DNA of 64,000 nt from Rhodospirillales bacterium. GTDB lineage: Bacteria; Pseudomonadota; Alphaproteobacteria; Acetobacterales; Acetobacteraceae. The notes beneath the pieces were generated by a model that made no database searches, was not told where the DNA came from, and saw only the letters and a program-made list of their open reading frames with translations. Each line of letters starts with the position of its first letter. Within the stretch, counting starts at the first letter, position 1. Location: NCBI GenBank assembly GCA_025359905.1, contig JANYDF010000113.1, positions 1 through 64,000 on the forward strand. Direction: 5' to 3'. Below are positions 26,257-35,606 of this stretch, in pieces. Made by a program: the position numbers and the translations under genes.

Positions 26257-27045
26257 TTAGGAGTTTTCCGGTAACAAGAACTGGACACCGACGAAGATAT
26301 GTTGCGTGCCGTCTTCATCGTAGGCGGTGATGCGTTCTGGTCCTTTGCTTCCGGTTGCCGCAGCAAACGCGAATCCGAAACCGTCCTTGGTCCGGATATC
26401 CGGCGCGCGGTTTAAACGGAGCAAATCGCAAGCAAACGCCTCTCTTGGGTATTCCGCAGCTGCCATTGGCAACAAAGTCAACAAGGCGTGAATGCGTGAT
26501 AGCGATACAACGGGGCCGTCGGCGGTGTTGCTTGGCGTCCAGGACGACGCCAGGTGCTGGTAAGCCCGCAAGATCTGTTCTAGAAAACCGGAGGCATTGA
26601 ATTTGGCGCCCTGCTGCGCCGCCTTTAAGCTACGGACGAGGTACGAAGGACGAATTGCACGTAGAGCCTTGCGCCCGATCCGTACCGCCGGTAACCGGGG
26701 TTCGAGTTTTAACAAAAATGGAAATGCACTTAACCGTCCGTCTCGATCCATAATGGTCACACCTTGGCGGGCAGCTTCAGCCTGCAACTCCTGCACGTAA
26801 GAACCATCCGACATCGACTGCGCAATGTCAAAAGGAGCACTGCCAGATAATTCCGTCAACGCGCGACTCAGACGTTCAGCGTCGTCGGGTGCTTGGGCAA
26901 TATGCCCCACCATTGCGTTGATGTCGCCAAGTGTGGCATTCCTTCGTGCACGTGAGAGACGGCTTAGGACCGCCTTGGCTTGGCGTTCGGCAGCCGCAAT
27001 CCGGGTCTCCATTTGTTGGAGAGAGGCCTCAAAAGTTTCGGTCAT
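26257..27045 (-). CDS. Unrecognised coiled-coil protein, first gene of the candidate defence block
   Basis: A 262-residue protein I do not recognise. Residues 5-36 are a heptad-rich, Ala/Arg/Glu-rich coiled coil (TFEASLQQMETRIAAAERQ). A mixed alpha/beta region follows, and the C-terminus FVGVQFLLPENS looks like a beta-strand end. There are no membrane segments, signal or enzyme motif. ATG 27045 has GGTGGG 9 bp upstream; ATG 27054 is nearly adjacent to that site and is the alternative. It is the likely first cistron and may be an adaptor or target-recognition subunit (inference only). Confidence 0.6.
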   Translation of the reverse strand: MTETFEASLQQMETRIAAAERQAKAVLSRLSRARRNATLGDINAMVGHIAQAPDDAERLSRALTELSGSAPFDIAQSMSDGSYVQELQAEAARQGVTIMDRDGRLSAFPFLLKLEPRLPAVRIGRKALRAIRPSYLVRSLKAAQQGAKFNASGFLEQILRAYQHLASSWTPSNTADGPVVSLSRIHALLTLLPMAAAEYPREAFACDLLRLNRAPDIRTKDGFGFAFAAATGSKGPERITAYDEDGTQHIFVGVQFLLPENS

Positions 27046-27102
27046 CGAGGTCATCCCACCGGTTCTTGTTAAGCGAATCGATAATCTTGCGTTAGCACAC
27101 CA

Positions 27103-27120
27103 CGGAGTCCACCAACTCCG
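27103..27120. promoter_or_regulatory. Inverted repeat upstream of the candidate defence operon
   Basis: A perfect 6-bp inverted repeat, CGGAGT - CCACCA - ACTCCG, lies about 60-75 bp upstream of the first gene of the block. The neighbouring AT-rich stretch (27121-27190) stands out from the GC-rich chromosome and could hold the promoter. The repeat could be an operator for a repressor or a short mRNA hairpin. Confidence 0.3.
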
Positions 27121-27202
27121 CAATAGGCGGCAATGAAATAAAAAATGTCTGTGTTTTATCGTTATAAGACGCCAATCGCATCATAATAGATTGCCGTAAC
27201 GA

Positions 27203-27221
27203 GCGGACTTGGCCCGTCCGC
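27203..27221 (-). terminator. Possible hairpin terminator after polA
   Basis: GCGGAC and GTCCGC form a perfect 6-bp stem around a 7-nt loop immediately 3' of the polA stop. There is no proper T-tract after it, so it may only be a processing or weak termination hairpin. If it works it would insulate polA from the defence-like operon downstream. Confidence 0.35.
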
Positions 27222-27223
27222 AA

Positions 27224-29998
27224 TCAATGCGCCTCCGCCCACGTCCGCCCCGTCCCCGTCTCCACCACCAACGGCACCGAGAGTGTAGCCGCCGCCTGCA
27301 TCACATCGCGCGCCAGGGTAGCCGTTGCCGCGGCCTCGGCCAGCGGCGCTTCGAACAGCAATTCGTCGTGCACCTGTAACAGCATGCGCGCGGTCAGCCC
27401 GGCGGCGTGCAAGGCCTGCGGCAGTTTCACCATCGCGCGCTTGATGATGTCGGCCGCCCCGCCCTGCAACGGCGCGTTGATCGCCTGCCGCTCGGCGTAG
27501 CTGCGCCGGGCTGGGTTCTTGTCGGCGATGCCGGGAATCCAGCAGCGGCGGCCGAGCGGGCTGAGCACGAAGCCATGCGTGCGCGCTTCCTCGCGGGTGC
27601 GCTCCATGTAGGTCTTGATCGCCGGATAGCGGGCGAAATACGCGTCGATATAGGCTTTGGCTTCGCCCGGCCCGATCTGCAATTGCCGCGCGAGGCCGAA
27701 GGCGCTGATGCCGTAGATAATGCCGAAGTTGATCGCCTTGGCGCGGCGGCGGGTGGCGGAATCCATTCCGGCCATCGGCACGCCGAACACTTCGCTGGCG
27801 GTGCGGGCGTGAATGTCTTCGCCCGCTGCGAAACTGTCCTTTAACTGCGGAATATCGGCGACGTGGGCGAGCAGGCGCAGTTCGATTTGCGAATAGTCGG
27901 CGCTGACCAGCACATGCCCCGGCTCGGCAATAAACGCACGGCGGATGCGGCTGCCTTCCTCGGTGCGGATCGGGATGTTTTGCAGATTGGGATCGGTGGA
28001 CGACAGCCGCCCGGTGCTGGCGATGGCCATGGCGTAGGACGTATGCACCCGCCCGGTCGCCGGGTTGATCTGCTCGACCAGCGCATCGGCGTAGGTCGAT
28101 TTCAGCTTGGCCAGTTGCCGCCATTCCAGCACGCGCGCGGGCAGGTCGTGACCCTGTTCGGCAAGACCTTGCAGCACCGAGGCATCGGTGCCCCAGGCGC
28201 CGGTTTTCATCCGCTTGCCGCCCGCCAGCCCCATGCGGTCGAACAGGATCTCGCCGAGTTGCTTGGCGCTGGCGACGTTGAACATCTCGCCAGCCATGCG
28301 GTGGATATCGATTTCCATCACCGCCATACGCTGCTCGAAGTCCTTCGACATGGCGCGCAGATCGGCGGCGTCCACTTTTACGCCAGCGCGCTCCATGTCT
28401 TGCAGGATCGGCGACAGGCGGCGGTCGATCTGTTCGTACAGCGCCAGCGCCTGGGCTTCGCGCAGCCGAGGACGCAGCGCCTGCCACAGCCGCAGCGTGA
28501 TGTCGGTATCCTCGGCGGCGTAGGCGGTGGCGCGGTCAAGCTGTACTTGCCCGAACGGAATGCGCCCTTTGCCGGTGCCAGTGACCGAATCGTAGCTGAC
28601 CGGCGTGTGGCCCAAATGCAGCACCGACAATTCGTCCATGCCGTGGCCGTGCGCGCCGGCGTCCTGCGCATAGGAAATCAGCATGGTGTCGTCGAAGGGG
28701 GCGGCGCGAGGCGCCCCGGCACGCTCCAGCACCGTCATATCGAACTTGGCGTTCTGGAAGATTTTCAGCACCGCCGGATCGGCCAGCAATGGCGACAGCA
28801 GCGCGATGGCCTCGGCCGGCTGCAACTGCGCCGCGATCACGTGTTCCAGCGTGCCCTCATGGCGCAGCGGCACGTAGCAGGAACGGCCGGGGGCAGTCGC
28901 CAGCGAGAAGCCGACGATGTGGCAAATCTGCGCGTCCAGCCCATCGGTCTCGGTATCGACCGCGACAACCCCGGCGGCGGTGGCCTCGGCGATCCAGGCG
29001 GCCAGCGCCTCGGCCGTGGTGACGCATTCATAAGGGCCGAACGGCATAGCGGCGGCTTCGGCAGGCGGCGGCGGCTCGACGGCGGCAACTGCCGCCGTGG
29101 CGGTGGCCGCAGGAGTCGGGCCGAGCGCCTTGTGGCCTTCCAGTCCAAGCCGGGTCAGCGTGGAACGGAAGCCCTGCGCCAGCAGCCACGCCGACAGCTT
29201 GGCCGGATCGGGCTCGCGCACCGCCAGCGCCTCGAACGGCAGCGGCAGCGGCACGTCGTCGCGTAGCAACACCAATTCGCGCGACATCCGCGCCTCGGCG
29301 GCGAAGGCGATCAGGTTGTCGCGCCGTTTGGACGGTTTCATAGCCGGGGCGGCGGCCAGCACCGCTTCCAGATCGCCGAATTCTTGGATGAGTTGCGCCG
29401 CGTTCTTCGGGCCGATGCCGGGCACGCCGGGCACGTTGTCGGCCGAATCGCCCATTAGCGCCTGGACTTCCACCAGCTTGTCCGGCGGCACGCCGAACTT
29501 CTCCATCACCTCGGGCAGACCGATGGACTTCTGCTTCAGCGGATCCTGCATATCCACGCCGTCGCGGATCAGTTGCATCAGATCCTTGTCCGACGAGACA
29601 ATCGTCGCCCGCACGCCGCTTGCCACTGCGGCGCGGGCGTAGCTGGCGATCAGGTCGTCGGCTTCCCAATCAGCCAATTCGATGGCCGGCACGTTGAACG
29701 CCTCGGTCGCCTCGCGCACCAGGGCGAATTGCGGGCGCAATTCCTCCGGCGGTTCCGGGCGCTGGGCCTTGTATTTGTCGTACAGCCGGTTGCGGAAGGT
29801 CAGCCGCCCGGCGTCGAAAATCACCGCGATGTGCGTGCCGGCGTGGTCCTTCAGCAGCCGCGCCAGCATGTTGGTGAAGCCAAACACCGCGTTCACCGGC
29901 GTGCCGTCGGGCCGCGTCATCGGCGGCAGGGCATGGAAGGCGCGGAAGATAAAGCCCGAGCCGTCGATCAGCAACAAATGCGGCGCATCCGCAGTCAT
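27224..29998 (-). CDS. polA: DNA polymerase I
   Basis: A 924-residue PolA with all three activities visible. The N-terminal 5'-3' exonuclease (from LLLIDGSGFIFRAFHALPP) has a helix-hairpin-helix GVPGIGPKNAAQLI. The 3'-5' proofreading domain retains DTETDG near residue 350. The polymerase domain has motif A DYSQIELRLLAH, motif B RRAKAINFGIIYG and motif C QVHDELLFEA. The enzyme fills gaps and removes RNA primers in Okazaki processing and repair. Length is normal. A zf-CHCC gene lies 28 bp upstream in the same orientation. Confidence 0.97.
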   Translation of the reverse strand: MTADAPHLLLIDGSGFIFRAFHALPPMTRPDGTPVNAVFGFTNMLARLLKDHAGTHIAVIFDAGRLTFRNRLYDKYKAQRPEPPEELRPQFALVREATEAFNVPAIELADWEADDLIASYARAAVASGVRATIVSSDKDLMQLIRDGVDMQDPLKQKSIGLPEVMEKFGVPPDKLVEVQALMGDSADNVPGVPGIGPKNAAQLIQEFGDLEAVLAAAPAMKPSKRRDNLIAFAAEARMSRELVLLRDDVPLPLPFEALAVREPDPAKLSAWLLAQGFRSTLTRLGLEGHKALGPTPAATATAAVAAVEPPPPAEAAAMPFGPYECVTTAEALAAWIAEATAAGVVAVDTETDGLDAQICHIVGFSLATAPGRSCYVPLRHEGTLEHVIAAQLQPAEAIALLSPLLADPAVLKIFQNAKFDMTVLERAGAPRAAPFDDTMLISYAQDAGAHGHGMDELSVLHLGHTPVSYDSVTGTGKGRIPFGQVQLDRATAYAAEDTDITLRLWQALRPRLREAQALALYEQIDRRLSPILQDMERAGVKVDAADLRAMSKDFEQRMAVMEIDIHRMAGEMFNVASAKQLGEILFDRMGLAGGKRMKTGAWGTDASVLQGLAEQGHDLPARVLEWRQLAKLKSTYADALVEQINPATGRVHTSYAMAIASTGRLSSTDPNLQNIPIRTEEGSRIRRAFIAEPGHVLVSADYSQIELRLLAHVADIPQLKDSFAAGEDIHARTASEVFGVPMAGMDSATRRRAKAINFGIIYGISAFGLARQLQIGPGEAKAYIDAYFARYPAIKTYMERTREEARTHGFVLSPLGRRCWIPGIADKNPARRSYAERQAINAPLQGGAADIIKRAMVKLPQALHAAGLTARMLLQVHDELLFEAPLAEAAATATLARDVMQAAATLSVPLVVETGTGRTWAEAH

Positions 29999-30026
29999 GG
30001 CCGGGCGCTCAACGGGCTGGTCCGCC

Positions 30027-30218
30027 TCAATGCCCGCCGCCGTGCCCGGCGACCTCGTTCAGCACATATTGCCGAGAGCAGTATGGGCACATCACCTGCT
30101 TGTCGACGATTCGCAGCCACACGCGCGGATGGCCCAGCGCGCCGTCGCCGCCGTCGCAGGCCAGCACAGCGTCATCAACATGAATGGTCTCGGTCGGCGC
30201 GGTGATGGTCGCGGTCAT
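30027..30218 (-). CDS. Small zf-CHCC zinc-finger protein
   Basis: A 63-residue protein ending in a CHCC zinc-finger: LACDGGDGALGHPRVWL supplies Cys and His, and VMCPYCSRQYVL supplies the CxxC pair. This domain is shared with the mitochondrial complex I subunit NDUFS6/NUMM, and free-standing copies are common in alphaproteobacteria. Its role in complex I assembly is an inference here. It is 28 bp upstream of polA and divergent from the hydrolase gene. Confidence 0.88.
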   Translation of the reverse strand: MTATITAPTETIHVDDAVLACDGGDGALGHPRVWLRIVDKQVMCPYCSRQYVLNEVAGHGGGH

Positions 30219-30263
30219 GCGGGCGATCCTCTAGCGATGGGGATGCCCGAAGCGGGCGAAACC

Positions 30264-31283
30264 ATGATAACCCTCAGCGCCGTGCTTTCAACCTCGCCCG
30301 CATTCACCCTGACGCGACGCGCGGCGCTGGCCGCCTTGCCGCTTGCGGGATGCGCCGCGATGATCAATCCGGTGGGACCCAACGTGCGAGCAGCGGCGCT
30401 GGAGACGGACGTGTTCATCATGCCGGACGGCGCGCGGCTGCCGTATCGCGCGTGGCAGCCAGCCGGGCCGCCAGCCGCGGCGGTGCTGGCGCTGCACGGG
30501 TTCAATGACAGCCGCAATGCATGGGAGTTGCCAGGGCCGGACTTCAGCGCCGCCGGGTTCGCGGTCTATGCGCCCGACCAGCGCGGTTTCGGCGCCGCCC
30601 CCGGGCACGGCCTGTGGGCAGGTGCGGCGGCGATGGTGGCCGACGCCGCCGAAATGGCCGCACTCGTCCGCCGCCGCCATCCGTCCGTGCCCTTGGTACT
30701 CATGGGCGAAAGCATGGGCGGCGCGGTGCTGATGTGCCTCGCGGCCAGCCCAAGCGCACCGCCGGATGCGCGCTACGTCTTGCTGGCCCCGGCAGTCTGG
30801 GGGCGGGCCGCGATGAACCCGTTCATGCGCGCCGGTCTCTGGCTGGCCTCCGCCTTGGTTCCGGGCCTCGCTGTCACCGGCGGGCCAGTGCGCGTGCTGG
30901 CCAGCGACAACCGCGACGCCCTGCTGCGCCTGTCGCGCGATCCGCTGACCGTGCACGCAACGCGGTTCGACACGCTGCGCGGACTGGTCGACCTGATGGA
31001 TGCGGCACTTGCAGCAGCACCCAGTTTCGCATCGCCCGGGCTGTTCCTGTATGGTGGCCACGATCAGCTCGTGCCACCAGCCGCGACCGCCGCCATGTGG
31101 CGCGCGCTGGCGCCAGGCGAAGCCCGGCGCGCGTTCTATCCGCACAGCTATCACCTGTTGCTGCGCGACCTGGAACGCAACGTGCCAATTGCCGATATCA
31201 TTGCGTGGGTCCGCAATCCGGATCGCGATTTGCCATCGGCCGCCCTGCAAGCCGCCGATGCGTGGCTCGCCAATCAAGCCTGA
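30264..31283 (+). CDS. Alpha/beta hydrolase (monoacylglycerol lipase-like) lipoprotein
   Basis: A 339-residue serine hydrolase of the lysophospholipase/monoacylglycerol lipase type. The N-terminus RRAALAALPLAGC has a lipobox, suggesting an exported lipoprotein. The oxyanion loop is LALHGFND, the nucleophile elbow GESMGG, the acid GGHDQLV and the base His in HSYHLLLRDLE, so the catalytic triad is complete. I placed the start at ATG 30264; in-frame ATGs at 30243 and 30237 are possible. Confidence 0.85.
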   Translation: MITLSAVLSTSPAFTLTRRAALAALPLAGCAAMINPVGPNVRAAALETDVFIMPDGARLPYRAWQPAGPPAAAVLALHGFNDSRNAWELPGPDFSAAGFAVYAPDQRGFGAAPGHGLWAGAAAMVADAAEMAALVRRRHPSVPLVLMGESMGGAVLMCLAASPSAPPDARYVLLAPAVWGRAAMNPFMRAGLWLASALVPGLAVTGGPVRVLASDNRDALLRLSRDPLTVHATRFDTLRGLVDLMDAALAAAPSFASPGLFLYGGHDQLVPPAATAAMWRALAPGEARRAFYPHSYHLLLRDLERNVPIADIIAWVRNPDRDLPSAALQAADAWLANQA

Positions 31284-31342
31284 CAGCCACCGCTTTCGCA
31301 GCGCTTCCCCTACGGCAAGAACCGCGCTATGCAGCCTGCGTT

Positions 31343-31419
31343 GGACCCGTAGCTCAGCTGGATAGAGCGTTGCCCTCCGAAGGCAAAGGTCGCACGTTCG
31401 AATCGTGTCGGGTCCGCCA
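31343..31419 (+). tRNA. tRNA-Arg (anticodon CCG)
   Basis: A cloverleaf of 77 nt including encoded CCA. Acceptor GGACCCG pairs with CGGGTCC, the D arm has AGCTCAGCTGGATAGAGC, the anticodon stem TTGCC/GGCAA encloses loop CTCCGAA (anticodon CCG), and the T arm has GTTCGAATC. It decodes CGG arginine codons, which are frequent in this GC-rich genome. Confidence 0.96.
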
Positions 31420-31441
31420 TCAACCTCGCAAATCTGCGGCT

Positions 31442-32065
31442 TTATGTTTTGCTGGGCGCGTGGACCGGGTCTGCGAGGCGCTGCATGTCGTGCACGGCGC
31501 AGGCCAGATCGGTGGCCAGCGGGCCGGGCAGCAGGCGGTTGAACGCGGCTGAAAGCGCCGTGTAGTACCAAGTCGTGCCGTCCTGGCCGCCGTTGAAACG
31601 GCCGAACATCGCCGTGCCATGGGTGCGCAAGTCAGTCACGATGGCCCGCGCGTTGTGCAGTTTGTCGCAGGCACTCACCAGCAGAGCGTCCGTTGACGCG
31701 TGTTCGAGATGAGCAAGGTACGCTTCCTTGCGGGCGCGCCACGGCGGCTTGGGGAATACATCGGCATCCGTGCAAGCACGCACGATGGACGCGACGCGCG
31801 GGCCGAAGCGTTCGGCAATCACGGGTTCCTGGTCCGCGCCGACATCCTCGATGGTGTCGTGCAGCAATCCGGCAATCGCCTGTTCCTGATCGCCGCCATA
31901 TTCCAGCACCAGGGCCGCAACGCTCATCAAGTGGGCGATATATGGAATGGCCGTGCCCTTGCGCCGCTGCGCCGCATGAAGCGCGAAGGCGAACGCAGTG
32001 GCTTGTGCCAGATTGTCCCAATCTTGACTGGCATTGCTCGAGGGGTCGGGCGTTGGGGCGGCCAT
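31442..32065 (-). CDS. HD-domain phosphohydrolase family protein
   Basis: A 207-residue soluble protein with an HD-superfamily metal site: IPYIAHLMSVAALVLEYG supplies the first His, GLLHDTIEDVG the HD pair, and SACDKLHNARAIV the final Asp. The pattern is that of the hydrolase domain of RelA/SpoT-like small alarmone or nucleotide hydrolases, but no synthetase or TGS domain is present. Substrate unknown. ATG 32065 begins just before the folded part; upstream codons back to 32245 encode unlikely sequence. Confidence 0.82.
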   Translation of the reverse strand: MAAPTPDPSSNASQDWDNLAQATAFAFALHAAQRRKGTAIPYIAHLMSVAALVLEYGGDQEQAIAGLLHDTIEDVGADQEPVIAERFGPRVASIVRACTDADVFPKPPWRARKEAYLAHLEHASTDALLVSACDKLHNARAIVTDLRTHGTAMFGRFNGGQDGTTWYYTALSAAFNRLLPGPLATDLACAVHDMQRLADPVHAPSKT

Positions 32066-32258
32066 GAAACACCGGCAAAAACGGGAGTGGGATGAGACCG
32101 GCACGTTTCCATAATGCTGTGGCGGCGTCGAGGTTTGTTTGTCAGATTCGCCACCGTGGCGTGCGCACACGTCATCTGGTGGCAGCGACGTGTCGCCATC
32201 GACCGGGCCGCCCAGTCCGGCGGAGCCACGAAGCATCTTATACATGCCTGTTTTGCTT

Positions 32259-32334
<76 letters not shown>

Positions 32335-32540
32335 GCCCTAGCGGAAGGTGTCCGCTGCGCAGGCGGGCCGTATAGCAATGGCGGGGCGGGCTGTGAACCC
32401 CTCAATTCGTACCCCTGGCGCAGACGTGCGGGGCGCAGCCATGCGCTGTCATCTGGGTGTCACGCGGCAACCTTGCGCGCGGCGCAACCCCGTGCTTCGG
32501 TGGACGCATTGGTTCGTTCGACAACTGGGTGGGGGTGCGT

Positions 32541-33455
32541 GTGGCCTATGCGCTGCAGCAGATCATCAATGGCGTAACGCTTGGCATGATCTACGGCTTG
32601 ATCGCCGTCGGGTATACCATGGTTTACGGCATTATTGGCATGATCAACTTTGCCCACGGCGACATCTTCATGATCGGCGCATTCCTGTCGCTCATGGGTT
32701 TGACCGTGTTGTCCGCCCTTGGCATCACATCGGTGCCGCTGGCGCTCGCCATCACCCTCATCCTGGCCTGCGGCATTGCGGCGCTGTACGGCTGGACGGT
32801 GGAGCGCATCGCGTACCGGCCGCTGCGCGGCTCGTTCCGGCTGGCGCCGCTGATCAGCGCGATCGGCATGTCCATCGTGCTACAGAACTTCGTGCAGGTG
32901 TCGCAGGGGGCGCGCGATCTTAATTTAATGCCGCTGATCCCCGGCGGCTTCAAAGTGATGGAGCAGGACGGCTTCGTCGTGCAGCTTTCGTGGATGCAGG
33001 TGATGATCTCCGTCACCACGCTGGTGATGCTGGCGATCTTCACCTGGCTGGTAACCAAGACCTCGCTCGGCCGCTCGATGCGCGCGTGTGAACAAGACAT
33101 CAAGATGGCGACGCTGCTGGGCATCGACACCGACCGGACCATCAGCCTGACCTTCGTGATCGGCGCGGCGCTGGCCACCGTGGCCGGCATGATGTTCCTG
33201 CTGTATTACGGTTCCATCAACTTCTACATCGGCTTCTCGGCCGGGGTGAAAGCCTTCACTGCGGCCGTGCTGGGTGGCATCGGCAGCTTGCCGGGCGCTG
33301 TGCTGGGCGGGCTGGCGATTGGGCTGATCGAGAGCCTGTGGTCCGGCTACGCCAGCGTGCCGTATAAGGACGTCGCCGCCTTCTCGGTGCTGGCCATTGT
33401 GTTGATCTTTATGCCGTCCGGCCTGCTCGGACGCGCCGATATCGAAAAAGTATGA
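32541..33455 (+). CDS. livH: Branched-chain amino acid ABC transporter permease LivH
   Basis: A 304-residue LivH-type permease with about eight hydrophobic segments. The N-terminal signature [20 protein letters not shown] leads into [14 protein letters not shown], and there is the family loop [21 protein letters not shown]. It forms the membrane channel with LivM. I chose GTG 32541; in-frame GTGs lie 6 and 12 bp upstream, and the frame extends to GTG 32457. It overlaps livM by 4 bp. Confidence 0.92.
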   Translation: MAYALQQIINGVTLGMIYGLIAVGYTMVYGIIGMINFAHGDIFMIGAFLSLMGLTVLSALGITSVPLALAITLILACGIAALYGWTVERIAYRPLRGSFRLAPLISAIGMSIVLQNFVQVSQGARDLNLMPLIPGGFKVMEQDGFVVQLSWMQVMISVTTLVMLAIFTWLVTKTSLGRSMRACEQDIKMATLLGIDTDRTISLTFVIGAALATVAGMMFLLYYGSINFYIGFSAGVKAFTAAVLGGIGSLPGAVLGGLAIGLIESLWSGYASVPYKDVAAFSVLAIVLIFMPSGLLGRADIEKV

Positions 33456-34765
33456 GCAAGTATCCGGCCGCACTGGGCGGCAAATCCCAGCCTCCGGCAT
33501 TGGTGCGCGTGGTGCGCGATGCCGGACTGTCCGCCATTGTCGCATTCGGCCTGTTTGCCAGCATGATCGGGCTGCGGCTGTTCCCGACCGGCAACGGCAT
33601 GAAGCTGCATTACCGCTGGCTGATGCTGGCCGCCGTGGTCGTGGCGGTGTTCGCCGGCCGGGTGATCATGCTGACATGGCGGGCCAATCGCCCGGCGGGC
33701 ACGCCGCAGCCGCGCCGGATTGCCGAGGCGATCAATCATGCCGGCAAGTATGTCGGCGCGGTCTTTCTGATCGCCGCCGCGACATTGCCGTTGTACGGCG
33801 GGCGCTACTTCATCGACACCGGCATTCTGGTGATGACCTACGTCATGCTCGGCTGGGGCCTGACCATCGTGGTCGGCCTGGCCGGGCTGCTCGATCTCGG
33901 CTACGTCGCGTTTTACGCGGTCGGCGCTTATTCCTATGCGCTGTTGTCGACCACTTATCATCTGGGTTTTTGGACCACGCTGCCGATTGCCGGGCTGCTG
34001 GCGGCGGTTTGGGGCATTCTGCTGGGCTTCCCGGTGCTGCGCCTGCGCGGCGACTATCTGGCCATTGTCACGCTGGCGTTCGGTGAAATCATCCGCGTGG
34101 TGCTGATCAACTGGACCAGTTTCACCGGTGGCCCCAATGGCATCACCGACATTCCCCGCCCGACGCTGTTCGGCCTGAAGTTCAACGGCAGCGGCGACCC
34201 GGATACCTTCGCGGCCTTCTTCGGCATCGACTACAGCCTGACCCAGCGCGTGGTGTTCCTGTACTATGTGATTTTCGGTTTGGCTTTGTTGACCAACTGG
34301 GTGTCGCTGCGCCTGCGCCGCCTGCCGCTCGGCCGGGCCTGGGAAGCGTTGCGCGAGGATGAGATCGCCTGCCGGGCGCTCGGCATCAATGTCACCGTCA
34401 CCAAGCTGACCGCGTTCGCCATCGGCGCCATGTTCGGCGGCTTCGCGGGGGCGTTCTTCGCCACGCGGCAAGCCTTCGTCAGCCCGGAAAGCTTCAACTT
34501 CGGCGAAAGCGCTCTGGTGCTGGCAATCGTCGTGCTCGGCGGGCTGGGCAGCCAGCTTGGCGTGGCGCTGGCGGCCGTGGTGATGATCGGTGGATCGGAG
34601 TTGTTCCGCGATTTTGCCGAATACCGCATGCTGGTGTTCGGCGTTGGCTTGGTGGTGATGATGGTGTTGCGTCCGCGCGGTTTGGTGTCTGGCCGCACGC
34701 CGTCCATTGCTTTGGGCGCGCGCAAGGAAATCGCCGCCGAACTGGTGGCGCAGGGGCGTGGTTGA
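33452..34765 (+). CDS. livM: Branched-chain amino acid ABC transporter permease LivM
   Basis: A 437-residue LivM-type permease. An N-terminal pair of hydrophobic segments precedes the core, which contains [23 protein letters not shown], the [18 protein letters not shown] signature and the cytoplasmic loop [16 protein letters not shown]. The extended N-terminus (about 100 residues) matches the longer proteobacterial LivM class. It ends 1 bp before livG. Confidence 0.93.
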   Translation: MSKYPAALGGKSQPPALVRVVRDAGLSAIVAFGLFASMIGLRLFPTGNGMKLHYRWLMLAAVVVAVFAGRVIMLTWRANRPAGTPQPRRIAEAINHAGKYVGAVFLIAAATLPLYGGRYFIDTGILVMTYVMLGWGLTIVVGLAGLLDLGYVAFYAVGAYSYALLSTTYHLGFWTTLPIAGLLAAVWGILLGFPVLRLRGDYLAIVTLAFGEIIRVVLINWTSFTGGPNGITDIPRPTLFGLKFNGSGDPDTFAAFFGIDYSLTQRVVFLYYVIFGLALLTNWVSLRLRRLPLGRAWEALREDEIACRALGINVTVTKLTAFAIGAMFGGFAGAFFATRQAFVSPESFNFGESALVLAIVVLGGLGSQLGVALAAVVMIGGSELFRDFAEYRMLVFGVGLVVMMVLRPRGLVSGRTPSIALGARKEIAAELVAQGRG

Positions 34766-34766
34766 G

Positions 34767-35606
34767 ATGAGCACCCAGGCGCCGCTGCTGGCGGTCGCGA
34801 ATCTCACGATGCGCTTTGGCGGCCTGACCGCCGTCAGCGCGCTGTCGTTCCAAGCCCGTTCGGGCGAGATCACCGCGGTGATCGGCCCGAACGGCGCGGG
34901 CAAGACCACGGTGTTCAACTGCATCACCGGGTTCTACCGGCCAACCTCAGGCGGGCTGACGCTGACCCGCCCGGACGGCGTGCAGTTGGCGCTGCAATCG
35001 CTGCCCGGCCACCGCATCGCCCGCACCGCTAAGGTCGCGCGTACCTTCCAGAACATCCGCTTGTTCGCCGGTATGACGGTGCTGGAAAACCTGATGGTGG
35101 CCCAGCACAACATGATGATGCCGACGGTGATCGGCGGGCTGCTGGCAGTGTTCGGCCTGGGCAGCTACCGCTCAAAGCAGCGCGTGGCAATTGATCGGGC
35201 GCGGCACTGGCTGAACGAAATCGGCCTGCTCAACCGGGCCGACGACCCGGCGGGCGCACTGCCGTACGGCGCGCAACGCCGCCTTGAAATCGCCCGTGCG
35301 ATGTGCACCGGTCCGGTGCTGCTGTGCCTGGACGAGCCCGCCGCCGGACTCAACCCGCGCGAGAGCGATGAGTTGTCGGATTTGCTGATGCGGATTCGCG
35401 GCGACGGCTGTTCGCTGCTGCTGATCGAGCACGACATGGGCGTGGTGATGCGGATTTCCGACCACGTCGTGGTGCTCGACCACGGCAAGAAGATCAGCGA
35501 CGGCACGCCCACCGAGGTGCGCAACGACCCGAAGGTCATCGCCGCCTATCTCGGCGAAGGCGACGAGGACGAGGAAACCCCTGCCGGCGCGGAGGCTGCC
35601 GCATGA
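34767..35606 (+). CDS. livG: Branched-chain amino acid ABC transporter ATP-binding protein LivG
   Basis: A 279-residue LivG-class ATPase. Walker A is GPNGAGKTT, the Q-loop region KVARTFQNIRLF, a degenerate signature YGAQRRLEIARA, Walker B LLCLDEPAAGLNP and switch His LLIEHDMGVVM. The C-terminus DEDEETPAGAEAAA is an acidic tail. ATG 34767 follows the livM stop by 1 bp. It overlaps livF by 4 bp. Confidence 0.93.
   Translation: MSTQAPLLAVANLTMRFGGLTAVSALSFQARSGEITAVIGPNGAGKTTVFNCITGFYRPTSGGLTLTRPDGVQLALQSLPGHRIARTAKVARTFQNIRLFAGMTVLENLMVAQHNMMMPTVIGGLLAVFGLGSYRSKQRVAIDRARHWLNEIGLLNRADDPAGALPYGAQRRLEIARAMCTGPVLLCLDEPAAGLNPRESDELSDLLMRIRGDGCSLLLIEHDMGVVMRISDHVVVLDHGKKISDGTPTEVRNDPKVIAAYLGEGDEDEETPAGAEAAA

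Noticed and set aside
22709-27223. Integrase, transposase or att site at the candidate defence block
   Set aside because: No recombinase gene, tRNA or flanking direct repeat was seen; only a composition change supports transfer.
31420-31460. Terminator after tRNA-Arg
   Set aside because: Only a 4-bp stem (CGCA/TGCG) with a weak T-rich stretch; too weak to annotate.
33347-34927. Long minus-strand frame of 526 residues over livM
   Set aside because: It is antisense to the clear livM gene, with low-complexity His/Gln composition and no motif.
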